Positions 44,591 through 54,390 of a stretch of DNA of 64,000 bases are shown here, one piece after another. The DNA is taken from contig JAFAZW010000061.1 of the NCBI GenBank assembly GCA_019239415.1, positions 62,001 through 126,000 on the forward strand. Reading direction: 5' to 3'. Numbering within the stretch: position 1 is the stretch's first letter; every line of letters begins with the position of its first letter. The notes under the pieces were generated by a model. It was not told the DNA's origin. It saw only the letters and a list, made by a program, of their open reading frames with translations, and made no database searches. The position numbers were made by a program, and so were the translations under genes. The DNA comes from Alphaproteobacteria bacterium (GTDB lineage Bacteria > Pseudomonadota > Alphaproteobacteria > Sphingomonadales > Sphingomonadaceae).

Positions 44591-44676
44591 CGTCACCCTG
44601 AACTTGGTTCAGGGTCCAGCTGGTTGACGGTCCGCGCGGGTGGAGGCCTGGATGCTGAACCAAGTTCAGCATGACG
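44591..44676. repeat. Palindrome unit D
   Basis: It has the same arms as unit C and the same centre as unit A. It lies 16 nt from the end of the ppx gene. Confidence 0.85.
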
Positions 44677-44691
44677 GCTTGCACGGGTCGC

Positions 44692-46158
44692 CTAGCTGCG
44701 CACGCGTAGGTCGGGCCTGCATCCGAGACTCGTCGCGAGCTTCTGGAGGCGGCGGTCGACCGTCTCGCCGTGGAGGTCGCGCTCGCGCTTGCGCAGGGTG
44801 AGGACGACGGCGTCGCCTTCGCGCGAGAGACGGCTCGACTCGAGCGGACCGGCGAGGCCGCCGCTGAGGCGCTGGCCGAGGCGCATGGCGAGGCCCCACA
44901 GGGCCGCCCGCTCGAGGTCCCTGGGCGGGCAGAGCGCGGCGACGGCCGCGTCGGGAAAGGAGCGGCCGCCGCCGAAGTTCGAGAACAGGGCCTGGGCGAT
45001 CATCACCCGCTCGCACGCGTCGACACCCACCCAGTTGCCGTGGAGCGCCATCTCGACGCCGCGCTCGGCGCGGAAATCGGGATGCGCCTGCCAGGCAACG
45101 TCGGCGAGGAGGCAGGCGGCAAGCCGGATCCGCGCGGCCGCCGGCCCATCGTCGAAGACCGGAGCGATCCAGCGGTCGAGGACGTCGCCATGCTCGCCGA
45201 AGCGGCTGAGGCCGCGGCCGGCCGCCCGCGTCGCCTCGATCAAGGGGTCCCGCGCCCGCTCCGCCGGGGTCAGCGCATCGTAGAGGAAGCCTTCGCGGAT
45301 GCCGAAGCTGGAGACGATGAGGTCCGAAGGCTCCAGCTCGGCGACGAGCGCGGAGAGCACCATCTTGGCGGCGGGCAAGGTGGGTATGCGAGTCGCGGTC
45401 AGCATCCTGAGGGTGCGCGGATCGGCCTGGTCCAAATTCGCGATGAGCTTGCGCAGCTCGTCGGGACGCTCCGGGGCCATGCGGTAGGCATGGGTGATGG
45501 GGAGCGGATAGCCGGTGGAGATGATGTCGAGCCGCGCCAGCGCCCGCCACGACCCGCCGACCAGGTAGAGCGGACGCCCCCTGCCCTTCTTCCCGAGCTT
45601 CGACCCGGCGAGCGCCTCCTTGAGGCAGGCGCGAACCATCTGTTCGGTCGCCGCGCCGGGGGTGCCGACCCGCAGCACGCCGAGCGGCAGCGAGACGGCC
45701 CGGCCGACATCGCCGGCTCCGACTCCGGCGAGCTCGAGGCTGCCACCGCCGAGATCGCCGACCAGGCCGTCGGCGTCCGGAATGCCCGACAATACGCCCA
45801 TGCCGGCGAGCCTGCCCTCCTCCTCCCCCGAAATGACCCGCGGGTCGAGGCCGAGCGCCCGGACCTCATCGAGGAAGGCGGCGCCGTTGGTGGCGTCGCG
45901 CACCGCCGCGGTGGCGAGGACCCGGGGCTCGGCGACGCCCATGAGGCCGACGAGCAGCCGGAAGCGGCGCAGCGCCGACAGCGCCCGGTCTTCGGCCTCG
46001 CGCGACAAGCGCCCGGTCTTCGCGAGACCGACGCCGAGCCCCGCCAGCACTTTCTCGTTGAAAGTAATCGACGGCGCCCGCGGCGCGCCTTCGTAGACGA
46101 CGAGGCGCACCGAGTTGGAGCCGATGTCGATGACGGCGGTCGGCGCGCGGGTCGGCAA
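44692..46158 (-). CDS. ppx: Exopolyphosphatase (Ppx/GppA family)
   Basis: A 488-residue enzyme of the ASKHA fold that removes phosphates from polyphosphate (or pppGpp). The N-terminal phosphate loop is VIDIGSNSVRLVVYEG, then LATAAVRDATNGAAF, VISGEEEGRLAGMGV and the second phosphate loop LVGDLGGGSLELAGV. A C-terminal helical domain (from about 310) with AWQAHPDFRAE resembles the HD-like part of the family. The start is TTG with GAGAG upstream. It begins 12 nt after ppk, so synthesis and breakdown of polyphosphate are in one operon. Confidence 0.92.
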   Translation of the reverse strand: MPTRAPTAVIDIGSNSVRLVVYEGAPRAPSITFNEKVLAGLGVGLAKTGRLSREAEDRALSALRRFRLLVGLMGVAEPRVLATAAVRDATNGAAFLDEVRALGLDPRVISGEEEGRLAGMGVLSGIPDADGLVGDLGGGSLELAGVGAGDVGRAVSLPLGVLRVGTPGAATEQMVRACLKEALAGSKLGKKGRGRPLYLVGGSWRALARLDIISTGYPLPITHAYRMAPERPDELRKLIANLDQADPRTLRMLTATRIPTLPAAKMVLSALVAELEPSDLIVSSFGIREGFLYDALTPAERARDPLIEATRAAGRGLSRFGEHGDVLDRWIAPVFDDGPAAARIRLAACLLADVAWQAHPDFRAERGVEMALHGNWVGVDACERVMIAQALFSNFGGGRSFPDAAVAALCPPRDLERAALWGLAMRLGQRLSGGLAGPLESSRLSREGDAVVLTLRKRERDLHGETVDRRLQKLATSLGCRPDLRVRS

Positions 46159-46170
46159 GACGGCGCTCTC

Positions 46171-48336
46171 TCAGCCGCGCCGGAAACGGAGCCTGGGCAC
46201 CGAACCGCTCGAACGCAGCGCCGCACCGCGGCCGGAAAGGGAGGGGTTCGTCATGAAATAATGGTGCAAGTTAAATGGCTTGTCGCCATGGCTTTCGATC
46301 CGCTCGTAACGGCCGTCGGGGCAGAGACGCCAGCTCTGCGCGTTGTCGATGAGGTTCGCCACCATCACCTGGTCGAGGACCTGCGCATGCACGGTCGGGT
46401 TCTCGATCGGGATCATATATTCGACCCTGCGGTCGAAGTTGCGGGGCATCCAGTCGGCCGAGCTGATATAGACCCGCGCGCCGCGGTTCGGCAGCTCGTC
46501 GCCGTTGCCGAAGCACCAGATGCGGCTGTGCTCCAGGAACCGGCCGACGATCGACTTGACCCGGATATTCTCCGACAGCCCCTCCACGCCCGGGCGCAGG
46601 CAGCAGATGCCCCGGACGACGAGGTCGATCTCCACCCCCGCCGCGTTCGCCTCGTAGAGCTTGTCGATGATGATCGGGTCGACCAGCGCGTTGAACTTCG
46701 CCCAGATCTCGGCCGGCGCGCCGCGGCGGGCGTTGGCGATCTCGCGGTCGATCAGCCCGCACAGCTCCGTCCTGAGGCCGAGCGGGGACATCGTGACCAG
46801 CTCCAGCCCCCGCGGCTCCACGTAGCCGGTGATATAGTTGAACAATTGCGCCGCATCGCGGCCGACGCGCGGGTCGGCCGTGAAGAAGCTGAGGTCGGTG
46901 TAGATGCGCGCGGTCAGCGGGTGGTAGTTGCCGGTGCCGAAATGGCAGTAGGTCCGGTAACCCGTCTCCTCCCGGCGCACCACCATCGACACCTTGGCGT
47001 GGGTCTTCCAGTCGATGAAGCCGTAGACGACCTGCACGCCGGCGCGCTCGAGCGCCGAGGCCCAGAGCAGATTCTGCTCTTCTTCGAAGCGCGCCTTGAG
47101 CTCGACCACCGCGGTCACCGACTTGCCCGCCTCGGCGGCGTCGATGAGCGCGCGGATGATCGCGGACTGCTTGCCGGCGCGGTAGAGCGTCTGCTTGATC
47201 GCCACCACATCGGGGTCGGCCGCCGCCTGCTTGAGGAATTCGACCACCACCTCGAAGCTCTCATATGGGTGGTGGACGACGATGTCCTTCGACTGGATGG
47301 CCGCGAAGCAATCGCCGCCATGCTCCCGGATCCGCTCCGGGAAGCGCGGCGTGAAGGGCGCGAACTTCAGGTCCGGGCGATCCTCCTCGTAAAGCGCGTC
47401 GAGATCGACGATGCCGAGGAAGCCGGTCGATTCGGTGACGATCGCGTCGGCCGCGGCGAGGCCTTCGCGGACGAGCTGGACGAGGTCAGGAGGCATGCCG
47501 GCCTGCAGCTTCAGGCGGATGACACGGCCGCGGCGGCGGCGCTTGATGGCGCTGCGGAAATAGCGGACGAGATCCTCCGCTTCCTCCTCGATCTCGATGT
47601 CGCTGTCGCGGATGATGCGGAACGCGCCCTCGCCGATCAGTTCGGCCCCGGGGAAGATGGTACCGATGAAGCGGCGGATCAGCGTCTCGATCGCGATGAA
47701 GCGCGCCTCGCCGCCGGGGAGCCGCACGAAGCGCGGCACGCTCGGCGGGACCATCAGCAGCTCGCGGATGCTGTCGCCGGACCCGGGCCGCTTCAAGTCG
47801 AAGATCAGCGAGAAGCCGCGGTTCGGGATGAAGGGGAACGGGTGGGCGGGATCGATCGCCTGGGGGGTGAGGACCGGAAAGATCTGTTCGCGGAAATAGC
47901 TTTCGAGAAATTCGACGGCTTCCGCGTCGAGCGCGTCCTCGCGGCCGACGACGACCATCCCCGCGTCGGCGAGGAGGGCGCGCAGCTCGGCCCAGACGCG
48001 CTGCTGGCTCTCGGTCAGGCGGTCCGCCTCCTCCGCGACCGCGGCGAGCTGCTGGCCCGGCGTCATGCCGTCGTCCGACACCTCCTCGACGCCGAGCAGC
48101 CGGTGCGCCTTGAGGCCGGCGACGCGGACCATGAAGAACTCGTCGAGGTTGTTGCCGGAGATGGAGAGGAATTTGAGGCGCTCGAGCAGGGGGTGGGCGG
48201 CGTTGCAGGCTTCGTCGAGGACGCGGCGGTTGAAGGCCAGCCAGGAGAGCTCGCGGTTGAAGTAGCGCTCCTTCGGCGGAAAGGCGCCGCCGGCGTCCTG
48301 CCCGGCAGCGGTGAGAGGCGCCTCGACGTCGGCCAC
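46171..48336 (-). CDS. ppk: Polyphosphate kinase 1
   Basis: A 721-residue enzyme making polyphosphate from ATP. The N-terminal domain begins [17 protein letters not shown], and the head domain has [15 protein letters not shown]. The two phospholipase D-like catalytic domains contain [31 protein letters not shown] with the autophosphorylated His446, and [20 protein letters not shown]. The ending has [16 protein letters not shown]. The GTG start shares its G with the TAG of hdaA (TAGTG). ppx follows after 12 nt. Confidence 0.96.
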   Translation of the reverse strand: MADVEAPLTAAGQDAGGAFPPKERYFNRELSWLAFNRRVLDEACNAAHPLLERLKFLSISGNNLDEFFMVRVAGLKAHRLLGVEEVSDDGMTPGQQLAAVAEEADRLTESQQRVWAELRALLADAGMVVVGREDALDAEAVEFLESYFREQIFPVLTPQAIDPAHPFPFIPNRGFSLIFDLKRPGSGDSIRELLMVPPSVPRFVRLPGGEARFIAIETLIRRFIGTIFPGAELIGEGAFRIIRDSDIEIEEEAEDLVRYFRSAIKRRRRGRVIRLKLQAGMPPDLVQLVREGLAAADAIVTESTGFLGIVDLDALYEEDRPDLKFAPFTPRFPERIREHGGDCFAAIQSKDIVVHHPYESFEVVVEFLKQAAADPDVVAIKQTLYRAGKQSAIIRALIDAAEAGKSVTAVVELKARFEEEQNLLWASALERAGVQVVYGFIDWKTHAKVSMVVRREETGYRTYCHFGTGNYHPLTARIYTDLSFFTADPRVGRDAAQLFNYITGYVEPRGLELVTMSPLGLRTELCGLIDREIANARRGAPAEIWAKFNALVDPIIIDKLYEANAAGVEIDLVVRGICCLRPGVEGLSENIRVKSIVGRFLEHSRIWCFGNGDELPNRGARVYISSADWMPRNFDRRVEYMIPIENPTVHAQVLDQVMVANLIDNAQSWRLCPDGRYERIESHGDKPFNLHHYFMTNPSLSGRGAALRSSGSVPRLRFRRG

Positions 48337-48950
48337 TAGAATTTCGCCCTTCGCATGATCCCCGCCTCCTGCAGCGCCCGTTTCGCCATAGCGACGGTGA
48401 TGCGACGGTGATGTGACAATGCCGCGCGATCGAGCGCGTCGACGACCTGCTGAACGGCGACGTAGGAGCGTTCGATCCGCGGCAGGAGGAAAGCGGGCAG
48501 CTCCGGCGGCACGGCGACGCCGCGATCGCCGAGCAGCTTCATGATCAGGTTGACGATGAGATCGTCGTCGGGCGGGCCGATCTCGACATGGGGAGTCGCG
48601 CTGAGCCGGGAGCGGAGATCGGGCAGCCGCACCGTCCAGGCCGGCGCCGGCCGGTCGGCGACGATCAGGAGGGGCCGGCGCGTCTCCTGCGCCTGGTTCC
48701 AGGCGTGGAACAAGGCCTCCTCGTCATGGTCCTCGGCATTGTCGAACAGCCTGCCGCCGGTCTTGCGCACGAAGATGCGGCCGAGCAGGCTGCGGCCGGA
48801 CTTGCGCGGCCCGGTCAAGAGGGTCGCCATCACCGGCCATACGGACCATCGCTTCAGATGGTCGAAGGCGGCGCGGTTGGCGTCGGTGAGGAGGAAATCC
48901 TCGTCGGCATCGGCCACCGGCCAGTCGAGCGGCAGCGCGATCTGCGCCAC
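48336..48950 (-). CDS. hdaA: DnaA-homologous regulator HdaA
   Basis: A 204-residue AAA+ protein related to DnaA domain III. In alphaproteobacteria HdaA, with the beta clamp, promotes ATP hydrolysis by DnaA and so prevents over-initiation. The N-terminus [10 protein letters not shown] fits a clamp-binding QxxLPL-type motif. The P-loop region is [17 protein letters not shown] and sensor 2 lies in [16 protein letters not shown]. It lacks the DNA-binding domain of DnaA. It begins one base after the upstream gene's stop and shares a base with ppk. Confidence 0.9.
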   Translation of the reverse strand: MAQIALPLDWPVADADEDFLLTDANRAAFDHLKRWSVWPVMATLLTGPRKSGRSLLGRIFVRKTGGRLFDNAEDHDEEALFHAWNQAQETRRPLLIVADRPAPAWTVRLPDLRSRLSATPHVEIGPPDDDLIVNLIMKLLGDRGVAVPPELPAFLLPRIERSYVAVQQVVDALDRAALSHHRRITVAMAKRALQEAGIMRRAKF

Positions 48951-48951
48951 C

Positions 48952-50178
48952 TCAATCGCCCCCGCCCCGCGCGATGCGAAGGCTCGAACCCGAGCCGCTC
49001 ACCGACCATCCCTGGGCCTGCAGCGCCCCGGCGAGGGCCGCCGCGTCGCCCGCATAGGTGACGCGCATCACCGAGGTGCCGCCGAGCGCGAGGCTGGTGG
49101 TGATCGCGGAGGTGACGCCGGGCACCTTGCTCACCGCGAGCTCGGCGCGCGACACGGCGGCGGCATCGGGCGTCGCGACCTGGATGCTGACGGTGACGCT
49201 GGTGCCGGCGGCCTGGCCGGTCGCCGCGGTCGGCAGCGTCGCGGCGGCGGCGGGCGTCTGTTCCTCGATCGCCTCGACCTCGGGCGGACGCTGGACGATC
49301 AGGGTGGGATCGGGCCTCAGCGCCCCGCCCGCCAGCGCCTGGGCGTAGACCTCGTCGAGGCGGCGCACGCCCTCGTCCAGCATGCGCGCGATGCCGGCGC
49401 TGTTCTCGGCGCGCAGGGTGAACTGGCCGAGCACGCGATTGTCGGGGCCGAAGCGGGCGGTGAAGGTGCCGATCGCCGGCCCGCCCGGCGCCAGCCGCTG
49501 CAGCCGCACCTCGGGAACGACCACGTCGGCGGCGCCATATTGGTCGAGGATCAGGCGCCACCAGGCGCGCCCCGGCCGCCGCGTCTGCATCTGGTTGAGC
49601 AGCAACGGGTCGATGCCGGAGCCGGTCGGCCGGACATAGTCGATCGGCGTGTTGCCGGTGCGGAAGCGGGCCCAGGCCTTCTGCCATTCATTCTTATATT
49701 CGAAGCTCGTGAAAGTGCCGCCGGTCAGCATGACCGGGACCACCAGCAGCGGCGCCGAGCGGCGCACGACGCCGCCCACGCCGAGCAGCTCGCCGGTCCG
49801 CGCGCGGTCGAACAGCACGCCGAGCGTGGCGATGTAGCGGCGGGGGCCGATCTGCTCCTGCTCGACGACGATGCCGGCGACCATGGCGTTGAGCGCGGCG
49901 TCGTCGAGGTTCGGCGCCTCGGCCGCGGGGCGGCCGTTGGTCTTCGCCCACAGCGCCTTCCAGCCCCGGCGCTGCGCCTCCTTCCAGCCGTCCTCGCGCG
50001 CCTTCTCCGCGCTCGGGCCGGTGGTGTCGATCTCGATGCCGGAGACTTCGAACGTGCTGGCGCTGTCGATCGGCGGCACGCCGCGATCGGAGCCTTCGAG
50101 CTGGGCGCGCGAGCCGCCCGCGACCAGGCAGATGGCGGCGATGGCGGCGAGATAGGCGATCAGGCGGGGGCGCTTCAC
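48952..50178 (-). CDS. DUF2066 family exported protein
   Basis: A 408-residue protein with a signal peptide (about 1-25, ending GSRAQ). The middle matches the DUF2066 pattern: [45 protein letters not shown] and [18 protein letters not shown]. The C-terminus (from about 325) is a small Ala/Val/Thr-rich domain. In this lineage it is often labelled heavy-metal-associated, but no CxxC motif is seen. The start is GTG. It is first in the chain to hdaA, ppk and ppx, and divergent from purM. The cellular role is unknown. Confidence 0.85.
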   Translation of the reverse strand: MKRPRLIAYLAAIAAICLVAGGSRAQLEGSDRGVPPIDSASTFEVSGIEIDTTGPSAEKAREDGWKEAQRRGWKALWAKTNGRPAAEAPNLDDAALNAMVAGIVVEQEQIGPRRYIATLGVLFDRARTGELLGVGGVVRRSAPLLVVPVMLTGGTFTSFEYKNEWQKAWARFRTGNTPIDYVRPTGSGIDPLLLNQMQTRRPGRAWWRLILDQYGAADVVVPEVRLQRLAPGGPAIGTFTARFGPDNRVLGQFTLRAENSAGIARMLDEGVRRLDEVYAQALAGGALRPDPTLIVQRPPEVEAIEEQTPAAAATLPTAATGQAAGTSVTVSIQVATPDAAAVSRAELAVSKVPGVTSAITTSLALGGTSVMRVTYAGDAAALAGALQAQGWSVSGSGSSLRIARGGGD

Positions 50179-50239
50179 GCCCGCCTTTTGGCGACTCGGG
50201 CGTGGAAATCCAAGCGCGATGTGGCTAGCGAGAGCCGCG

Positions 50240-51334
50240 ATGAGCGAAGGCGAAAGCTACACCTATGCGGGAGCCGGCGTCTCGATCGCCGCCGGCAATG
50301 CGCTGGTGAAGGCGATCGCGCCGCTGGCGAAGGCGACGGCCCGCGCCGGCGCGGATGCGTCCTTGGGCGGCTTCGGCGGCTTCTTCGACCTCAAGGCCGC
50401 CGGCTACCGCGATCCGCTGCTGGTCGCCGCCAATGACGGCGTCGGCACCAAGCTGAAGCTCGCGATCGATGCCGGCCGCCACGACGGCGTCGGCATCGAC
50501 CTCGTCGCCATGTGCGTCAACGACCTCATCGTCCAGGGCGCCGAGCCCCTGTTCTTCCTCGATTATTTCGCGAGCGGCCGCCTCGACCCCGAAGTCGCCG
50601 AGCGGGTGATCGGCTCGATCGCCGAGGGATGCCGCGAGGCGGGCTGCGCGCTCATCGGCGGCGAGACGGCCGAAATGCCCGGCATGTACGCGGAGGGCGA
50701 TTACGACCTTGCCGGATTCTGCGTCGGCGCGGTCGAGCGCGGCGAGGCGCTGACCGGCGAGCGCGTCGCGGCGGGCGACGTCATCCTCGGCCTCGCCGCG
50801 TCCGGCGTCCACGCGAACGGCTTTTCGCTCGTCCGCCGGCTCGCGGCCGACAAAGGCTGGAAGCTCGACCGGCCCGCTTTGTTCGACCCCGACGTGCTGC
50901 TGGTCGATGCCCTGCTGGCGCCGACGCGCATCTACGTCCGCGCGCTGCTCCCCCTCGCCCGCGCCGGAGACCTCCATGCGATGGCGCACATTACCGGCGG
51001 CGGACTGCTCGAGAACATCCCACGCGTCCTCCCGCGCGGGCTGCACGCCCGCATCGACGCCGACGCCTGGCCGCAGCCGCGGCTGATGGCCTTCCTCCAG
51101 GCGCAGGGGCGAATCGAGCCCGAGGAGATGGCGCGCACCTTCAACTGCGGCATCGGCATGGCCGTCATAGTCTCGCCAGCAGATGTAAGCCGCGTCGTCG
51201 AAGCTCTTGAAAACGCGGGGGAAGACGTGTTCGCCATTGGCCGCGTCGAGGAGGGAGAAAGAGGCTGCACGGTCGCGGGCCCAGCCGGCAGCTGGACGAC
51301 GCCGCGCGACTGGAGCGCGGTCCACCATGGCTGA
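50240..51334 (+). CDS. purM: Phosphoribosylformylglycinamidine cyclo-ligase (AIR synthetase)
   Basis: A 364-residue ATP-dependent enzyme closing the imidazole ring in purine synthesis. Conserved stretches are [80 protein letters not shown] and [18 protein letters not shown] 50240 starts the standard [10 protein letters not shown]-terminus; an ATG seven codons earlier is less likely. Its end overlaps purN by 8 nt (ATGGCTGA). It is divergent from the DUF2066 gene across 61 nt. Confidence 0.96.
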   Translation: MSEGESYTYAGAGVSIAAGNALVKAIAPLAKATARAGADASLGGFGGFFDLKAAGYRDPLLVAANDGVGTKLKLAIDAGRHDGVGIDLVAMCVNDLIVQGAEPLFFLDYFASGRLDPEVAERVIGSIAEGCREAGCALIGGETAEMPGMYAEGDYDLAGFCVGAVERGEALTGERVAAGDVILGLAASGVHANGFSLVRRLAADKGWKLDRPALFDPDVLLVDALLAPTRIYVRALLPLARAGDLHAMAHITGGGLLENIPRVLPRGLHARIDADAWPQPRLMAFLQAQGRIEPEEMARTFNCGIGMAVIVSPADVSRVVEALENAGEDVFAIGRVEEGERGCTVAGPAGSWTTPRDWSAVHHG

Positions 51335-51932
51335 CCGGGTGCGGGTCGGCGTGCTCATCTCCGGGCGGGGCACCAACATGGTCGCCCTCTCGGAGCATAA
51401 GCGCCGGGAACCGCGCGCCTACGATCTCGTCCTCGTCGCCTCCAACGTGCCGGAGGCGCGCGGGCTGGTGGCGGCCCGGCGGCTCGGCATTCCGACCTGG
51501 TCCGCGAGCCACAAGGGCATGGCGCGCGACGACTTCGATCGGCTGGTCGATGCCGAGCTCCGCCGCCACCACGTCGAGGTGGTGGCGCTGGCCGGCTATA
51601 TGCGGCTCCTCTCCCCCGGCTTCATTCACGCCTGGCAAGGGCGGATCCTCAACATCCATCCCTCGCTCCTTCCCGCCTACAAGGGGCTCGACACCCACCG
51701 CCGCGCGCTCGAGGGCGGGGAGACCCATGCCGGCTGTTCGGTCCATCTGGTGACGGAGGAACTGGACGACGGACCTGTCCTCGCCCGCGCGGAGGTCCGC
51801 ATACGGCCGCGCGACACCGCCGAGACCCTCGCCGCGCGGGTGCTGGAGGAGGAGCACAAGCTCTACCCCGCCACGCTGGACTATTTCTGCGCGCGGCTGC
51901 GGCCGGGCCGGGTGGACGCGCTCGCCGGGTGA
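51327..51932 (+). CDS. purN: Phosphoribosylglycinamide formyltransferase
   Basis: A 201-residue enzyme adding a formyl group from 10-formyl-tetrahydrofolate to GAR. The N-terminal GAR-binding loop is [13 protein letters not shown] (often GSGSN in relatives). Catalytic residues are in [21 protein letters not shown] (Asn and His), and the Asp is in [14 protein letters not shown]. The length is normal. It overlaps purM by 8 nt at its start, and its TGA overlaps the GTG of the acyltransferase (GTGA). Confidence 0.95.
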   Translation: MADRVRVGVLISGRGTNMVALSEHKRREPRAYDLVLVASNVPEARGLVAARRLGIPTWSASHKGMARDDFDRLVDAELRRHHVEVVALAGYMRLLSPGFIHAWQGRILNIHPSLLPAYKGLDTHRRALEGGETHAGCSVHLVTEELDDGPVLARAEVRIRPRDTAETLAARVLEEEHKLYPATLDYFCARLRPGRVDALAG

Positions 51933-53107
51933 CGCGGGACCGGACGAGCCGCGCGCCGCGGGCGCACGGGCTCGACATCGTCCGCGCCGCCGCCATCGCC
52001 TGGGTCATGTTCTACCATGCGATGAACCTCGGCCTGGTGCCGGACCCGGACCATTGGTTCGTCGCCTTCGGCTGGATGGGCGTCGACCTCTTCTTCGTCC
52101 TCAGCGGGTTTCTCATCGCGAGCCAGCTCCTCAAGCCTTGGGCGACCGGCTCCCGGCCCGACTATCCGCGCTTCTTCGCGCGAAGGTTGCTGCGTACGCT
52201 CCCGGCCTATGCCGCGATCCTGCTTCTCTATTTCGGGGCGCCGGGGCTGCGGGAGTTCCCCGACATCCAGCCCTTCTGGCAGTTCGCGACCTTCACCGAA
52301 AACTTCCTGTTCGAGCCGAGCGGACCCAAGGCCTTCTCCCACGTCTGGTCGCTCTGCGTCGAAGAGCAATTCTATCTCGTCTTTCCCGGCGCCGTCGCAA
52401 TCCTGGCGTGGAAGCCGTCGGCCCGTAGGACCTGCGCCACCCTCGCCGTCCTGCTGCTGTTCGGCATCGCTGTTCGCGCAGGGCTGTGGCTCGCCTGGGT
52501 GGCGAAACCGCCGTTCGTCCTCGCCGCGGAGGCGAATTGGCGGCCTTATATGACCCTCATCTACTATCCGACATGGAGCCGGCTCGACGGCCTCCTGTGC
52601 GGGATCGCCTTCGCTGCGCTGAGGATCTACCGGCCGGCGCGCTGGGTGCGGCTGACGGCGCGGCCGAACCTGCTTCTCGCGGCCGGGCTTGCGGGGATGG
52701 CGGCGGCGATCCTCCTCTTCCAACGGCAGATCGCCCCTCTGCTTCCGACAGCGATCGGCTTTCCGCTGCTCGCCGCGTCGATCGGGCTGATCGTCGCCGC
52801 CGCGAGCACGGACCGGGCGCTGATCGGCCGCCATCGGATTCCAGGCGCAGCCGCGCTCGCTACCGGCGCCTACAGCCTCTATCTCAGCCAGAAGCTCGCC
52901 TATCACGCCGTCGAGGCGTGGCTGGCCCCCGCGTTGGGCGCGACCGGCTATTCCCGCCTCGGCCTGGCCTTCGGCGCGGCCCTTGCAGCAGGGGCTTTGC
53001 TCTATTGGTCCGTCGAGCGGCCCTTCCTCCGGCTGCGCGACCGGCTAGAAGGGCCGTCGCGGAGCTCGATCGCCGTGGCGGCACCGGGCCAAGGAGGATG
53101 CGAATGA
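51929..53107 (+). CDS. Acyltransferase 3 family membrane protein
   Basis: A 392-residue integral membrane O-acyltransferase (OafA/NodX type) with about ten transmembrane segments. It starts GLDIVRAAAIAWVMFYHA, with the conserved His in the FYH motif, followed by GWMGVDLFFVLSGFLIA, the RRLLRTLPAY block and HVWSLCVEEQFYLVFP. It probably adds acetyl or another acyl group to a surface sugar or lipid; the substrate is unknown. The GTG start overlaps purN and its TGA overlaps the next ATG (ATGA), so it is translated together with the purine genes. Confidence 0.9.
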   Translation: MTRDRTSRAPRAHGLDIVRAAAIAWVMFYHAMNLGLVPDPDHWFVAFGWMGVDLFFVLSGFLIASQLLKPWATGSRPDYPRFFARRLLRTLPAYAAILLLYFGAPGLREFPDIQPFWQFATFTENFLFEPSGPKAFSHVWSLCVEEQFYLVFPGAVAILAWKPSARRTCATLAVLLLFGIAVRAGLWLAWVAKPPFVLAAEANWRPYMTLIYYPTWSRLDGLLCGIAFAALRIYRPARWVRLTARPNLLLAAGLAGMAAAILLFQRQIAPLLPTAIGFPLLAASIGLIVAAASTDRALIGRHRIPGAAALATGAYSLYLSQKLAYHAVEAWLAPALGATGYSRLGLAFGAALAAGALLYWSVERPFLRLRDRLEGPSRSSIAVAAPGQGGCE

Positions 53108-53715
53108 GCCAGAGCGAGCCGACCCCTGCCGAGACGGCTGCCCGGACCCGGCGGCGCTGGATCACCCTCGGCGAGGTGCTGGCGGTGATCGGGGTGCTCA
53201 TCTCGGGGCTGGCGCTGTGGGACAGCTATTCCGAGCGCCGCCAGAGCGCGGCGGAGCGGGCGGCCGACAAGGCGAAGCAGAGCAGCGTGTCGCACACGCT
53301 CGTCCTCAAAGCCGAAGGAGAAGGACGGCTCATCCGCCTCGTGCCGCACAATGCGGACCAGGCGATCCAGGGCCAGACGATCCTTTTCCCGTCCGCCTTC
53401 GGCCTCGGCGAGATCGAGGCGACCGAGCCGCGGATCGAGGCGGAGTGGGTGAAGCGCGGCCTCAAGGCGGCGCACGAGAAGGACGCCAAGGTCCCCGGCG
53501 ACGCGCGGGTGCCGGTCGCCATCACGACCCGATTCGTCGCCGGCGGCGAGAGCTTCACCGACACCGCGCTGTATGACGTCGGCTACAAGGAGAGCGGCGG
53601 CGGCCTGTTCGGCGGGACCAACGTCGCCCTCAAGGGCGTGTCGCTCGTCGGCAGAGTGAAGCCCGTCCAGGCGCAAGCGCGCGTGGACGCTATCTGGAAA
53701 GCCCGCGGAAGCTGA
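53104..53715 (+). CDS. Membrane-anchored hypothetical protein
   Basis: A 203-residue protein with one transmembrane segment at about residues 22-41 (LGEVLAVIGVLISGLALWDS). A polar, helical stem with SERRQSAAERAADKAKQ follows. The rest looks like a globular domain with VLKAEGEGRLIRLVPHNADQAIQG. No family recognised. AAGGAGG at 53091-53097 is placed correctly for ATG 53104 rather than ATG 53098. It overlaps the acyltransferase by 4 nt (ATGA) and ends the purM-purN chain. The acyltransferase may be a functional partner (inference). Confidence 0.8.
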   Translation: MSQSEPTPAETAARTRRRWITLGEVLAVIGVLISGLALWDSYSERRQSAAERAADKAKQSSVSHTLVLKAEGEGRLIRLVPHNADQAIQGQTILFPSAFGLGEIEATEPRIEAEWVKRGLKAAHEKDAKVPGDARVPVAITTRFVAGGESFTDTALYDVGYKESGGGLFGGTNVALKGVSLVGRVKPVQAQARVDAIWKARGS

Positions 53716-53716
53716 A

Positions 53717-53885
53717 TTTGCCTCCCCATCCGCGAGCACGGGGAGGGGGACCACCCGCAGGGTGGTGGAGGAGTGATCGGTAAGAGATTCATCAGGTTTC
53801 AGCAGGAACCTGAGACTTCGCGCCGGCTACCGCTCCACCAGGCTTCGCCCGGTCCCCCTCCCCACGCTCCGCGTGGGGAGGCAAG
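53717..53885. repeat. Large nested palindrome, CCTCCCC family
   Basis: The left end TTTGCCTCCCCATCCGC to GGGGAGGGGGACC (53717-53752) is mirrored by GGTCCCCCTCCCC to GTGGGGAGGCAAG (53851-53885). An inner CCACCC/GGGTGG hairpin follows the left arm. It fills the gap between a plus-strand gene and convergent ndk and could terminate both. Confidence 0.75.
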
Positions 53886-53889
53886 AAAG

Positions 53890-54312
53890 TCAGCCGACGA
53901 TTTCTTCGGGGGCGAAGAAGAAGTCGATCTCGATCTTGGCATTCTCCGCGCTGTCGGAGCCGTGGACCGAATTCGCCTCGATCGACTCCGCGTGGACCTT
54001 GCGGATCGTGCCCTCGTCGGCATTGGCGGGGTTGGTCGCACCCATCACCTCGCGGTTCTTCGCGACGGCATCCTCGCCTTCCAGGACCTGCACGACGACC
54101 GGGCCGGACGTCATGAACGCGACGAGATCGTTGAAGAACGGCCGTTCGCGGTGGACCCCGTAGAAACCCTCGGCCTGCTCCTTGGTCATGCGGATGCGCT
54201 TCGAGGCGACGACGCGCAGGCCGGCGTCTTCGAGCATCCTGGTGATGGCGCCGGTGAGGTTGCGGCGGGTCGCGTCGGGCTTGATGATCGAGAAGGTGCG
54301 TTCGGTCGCCAT
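53890..54312 (-). CDS. ndk: Nucleoside-diphosphate kinase
   Basis: A 140-residue enzyme passing phosphate from ATP to other NDPs through a phospho-histidine. It starts [15 protein letters not shown], has [20 protein letters not shown] and [16 protein letters not shown], and ends with the active-site block [17 protein letters not shown] (His117). The length and all active-site residues are normal. It is last in the minus-strand run pepA-holC-ndk, with a 78-nt gap after holC. A large palindrome lies 4 nt beyond its stop. Confidence 0.97.
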   Translation of the reverse strand: MATERTFSIIKPDATRRNLTGAITRMLEDAGLRVVASKRIRMTKEQAEGFYGVHRERPFFNDLVAFMTSGPVVVQVLEGEDAVAKNREVMGATNPANADEGTIRKVHAESIEANSVHGSDSAENAKIEIDFFFAPEEIVG

Positions 54313-54390
54313 GGCCGGTCAAAGCTCCAGTAGGTTCGATTGGTCGGGAATGCCGCGCGCTCTAGGCGGGCGGCGGCCGCCGCGCAAGGT

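Larger units (their letters stand above)
43810..44676. repeat. Array of nested palindromes around a GIY-YIG gene
   Basis: One half unit (43810-43831) and four full units of about 86 nt (43867-43952, 43990-44074, 44469-44554, 44591-44676) of the CTGAACTTGGTTCAG family. Two full units lie on each side of the GIY-YIG gene. The spacers within the pairs are alike (both contain ACGAGCGGCTGCGC). Apart from this array, the 375-nt gap 43728-44102 and the 259-nt gap 44433-44691 contain nothing else that I see. Confidence 0.85.

Noticed and set aside
43810-44676. CRISPR array
   Set aside because: The units are about 86 nt and internally palindromic, and they are diverged. The few spacers resemble each other and a protein gene lies in the middle. 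No cas genes are present.
44770-48339. An 1189-codon plus-strand open frame opposite ppx and ppk
   Set aside because: It spans two clear genes and the gap between them. Its translation is low-complexity Arg/Asp/Glu/Leu-rich with no domain. This is the usual shadow of GC-rich codon use.
48975-49000. tRNA-like GGCTCGAACCCGAGCC
   Set aside because: It lies within the coding end of the DUF2066 protein and has no cloverleaf context.
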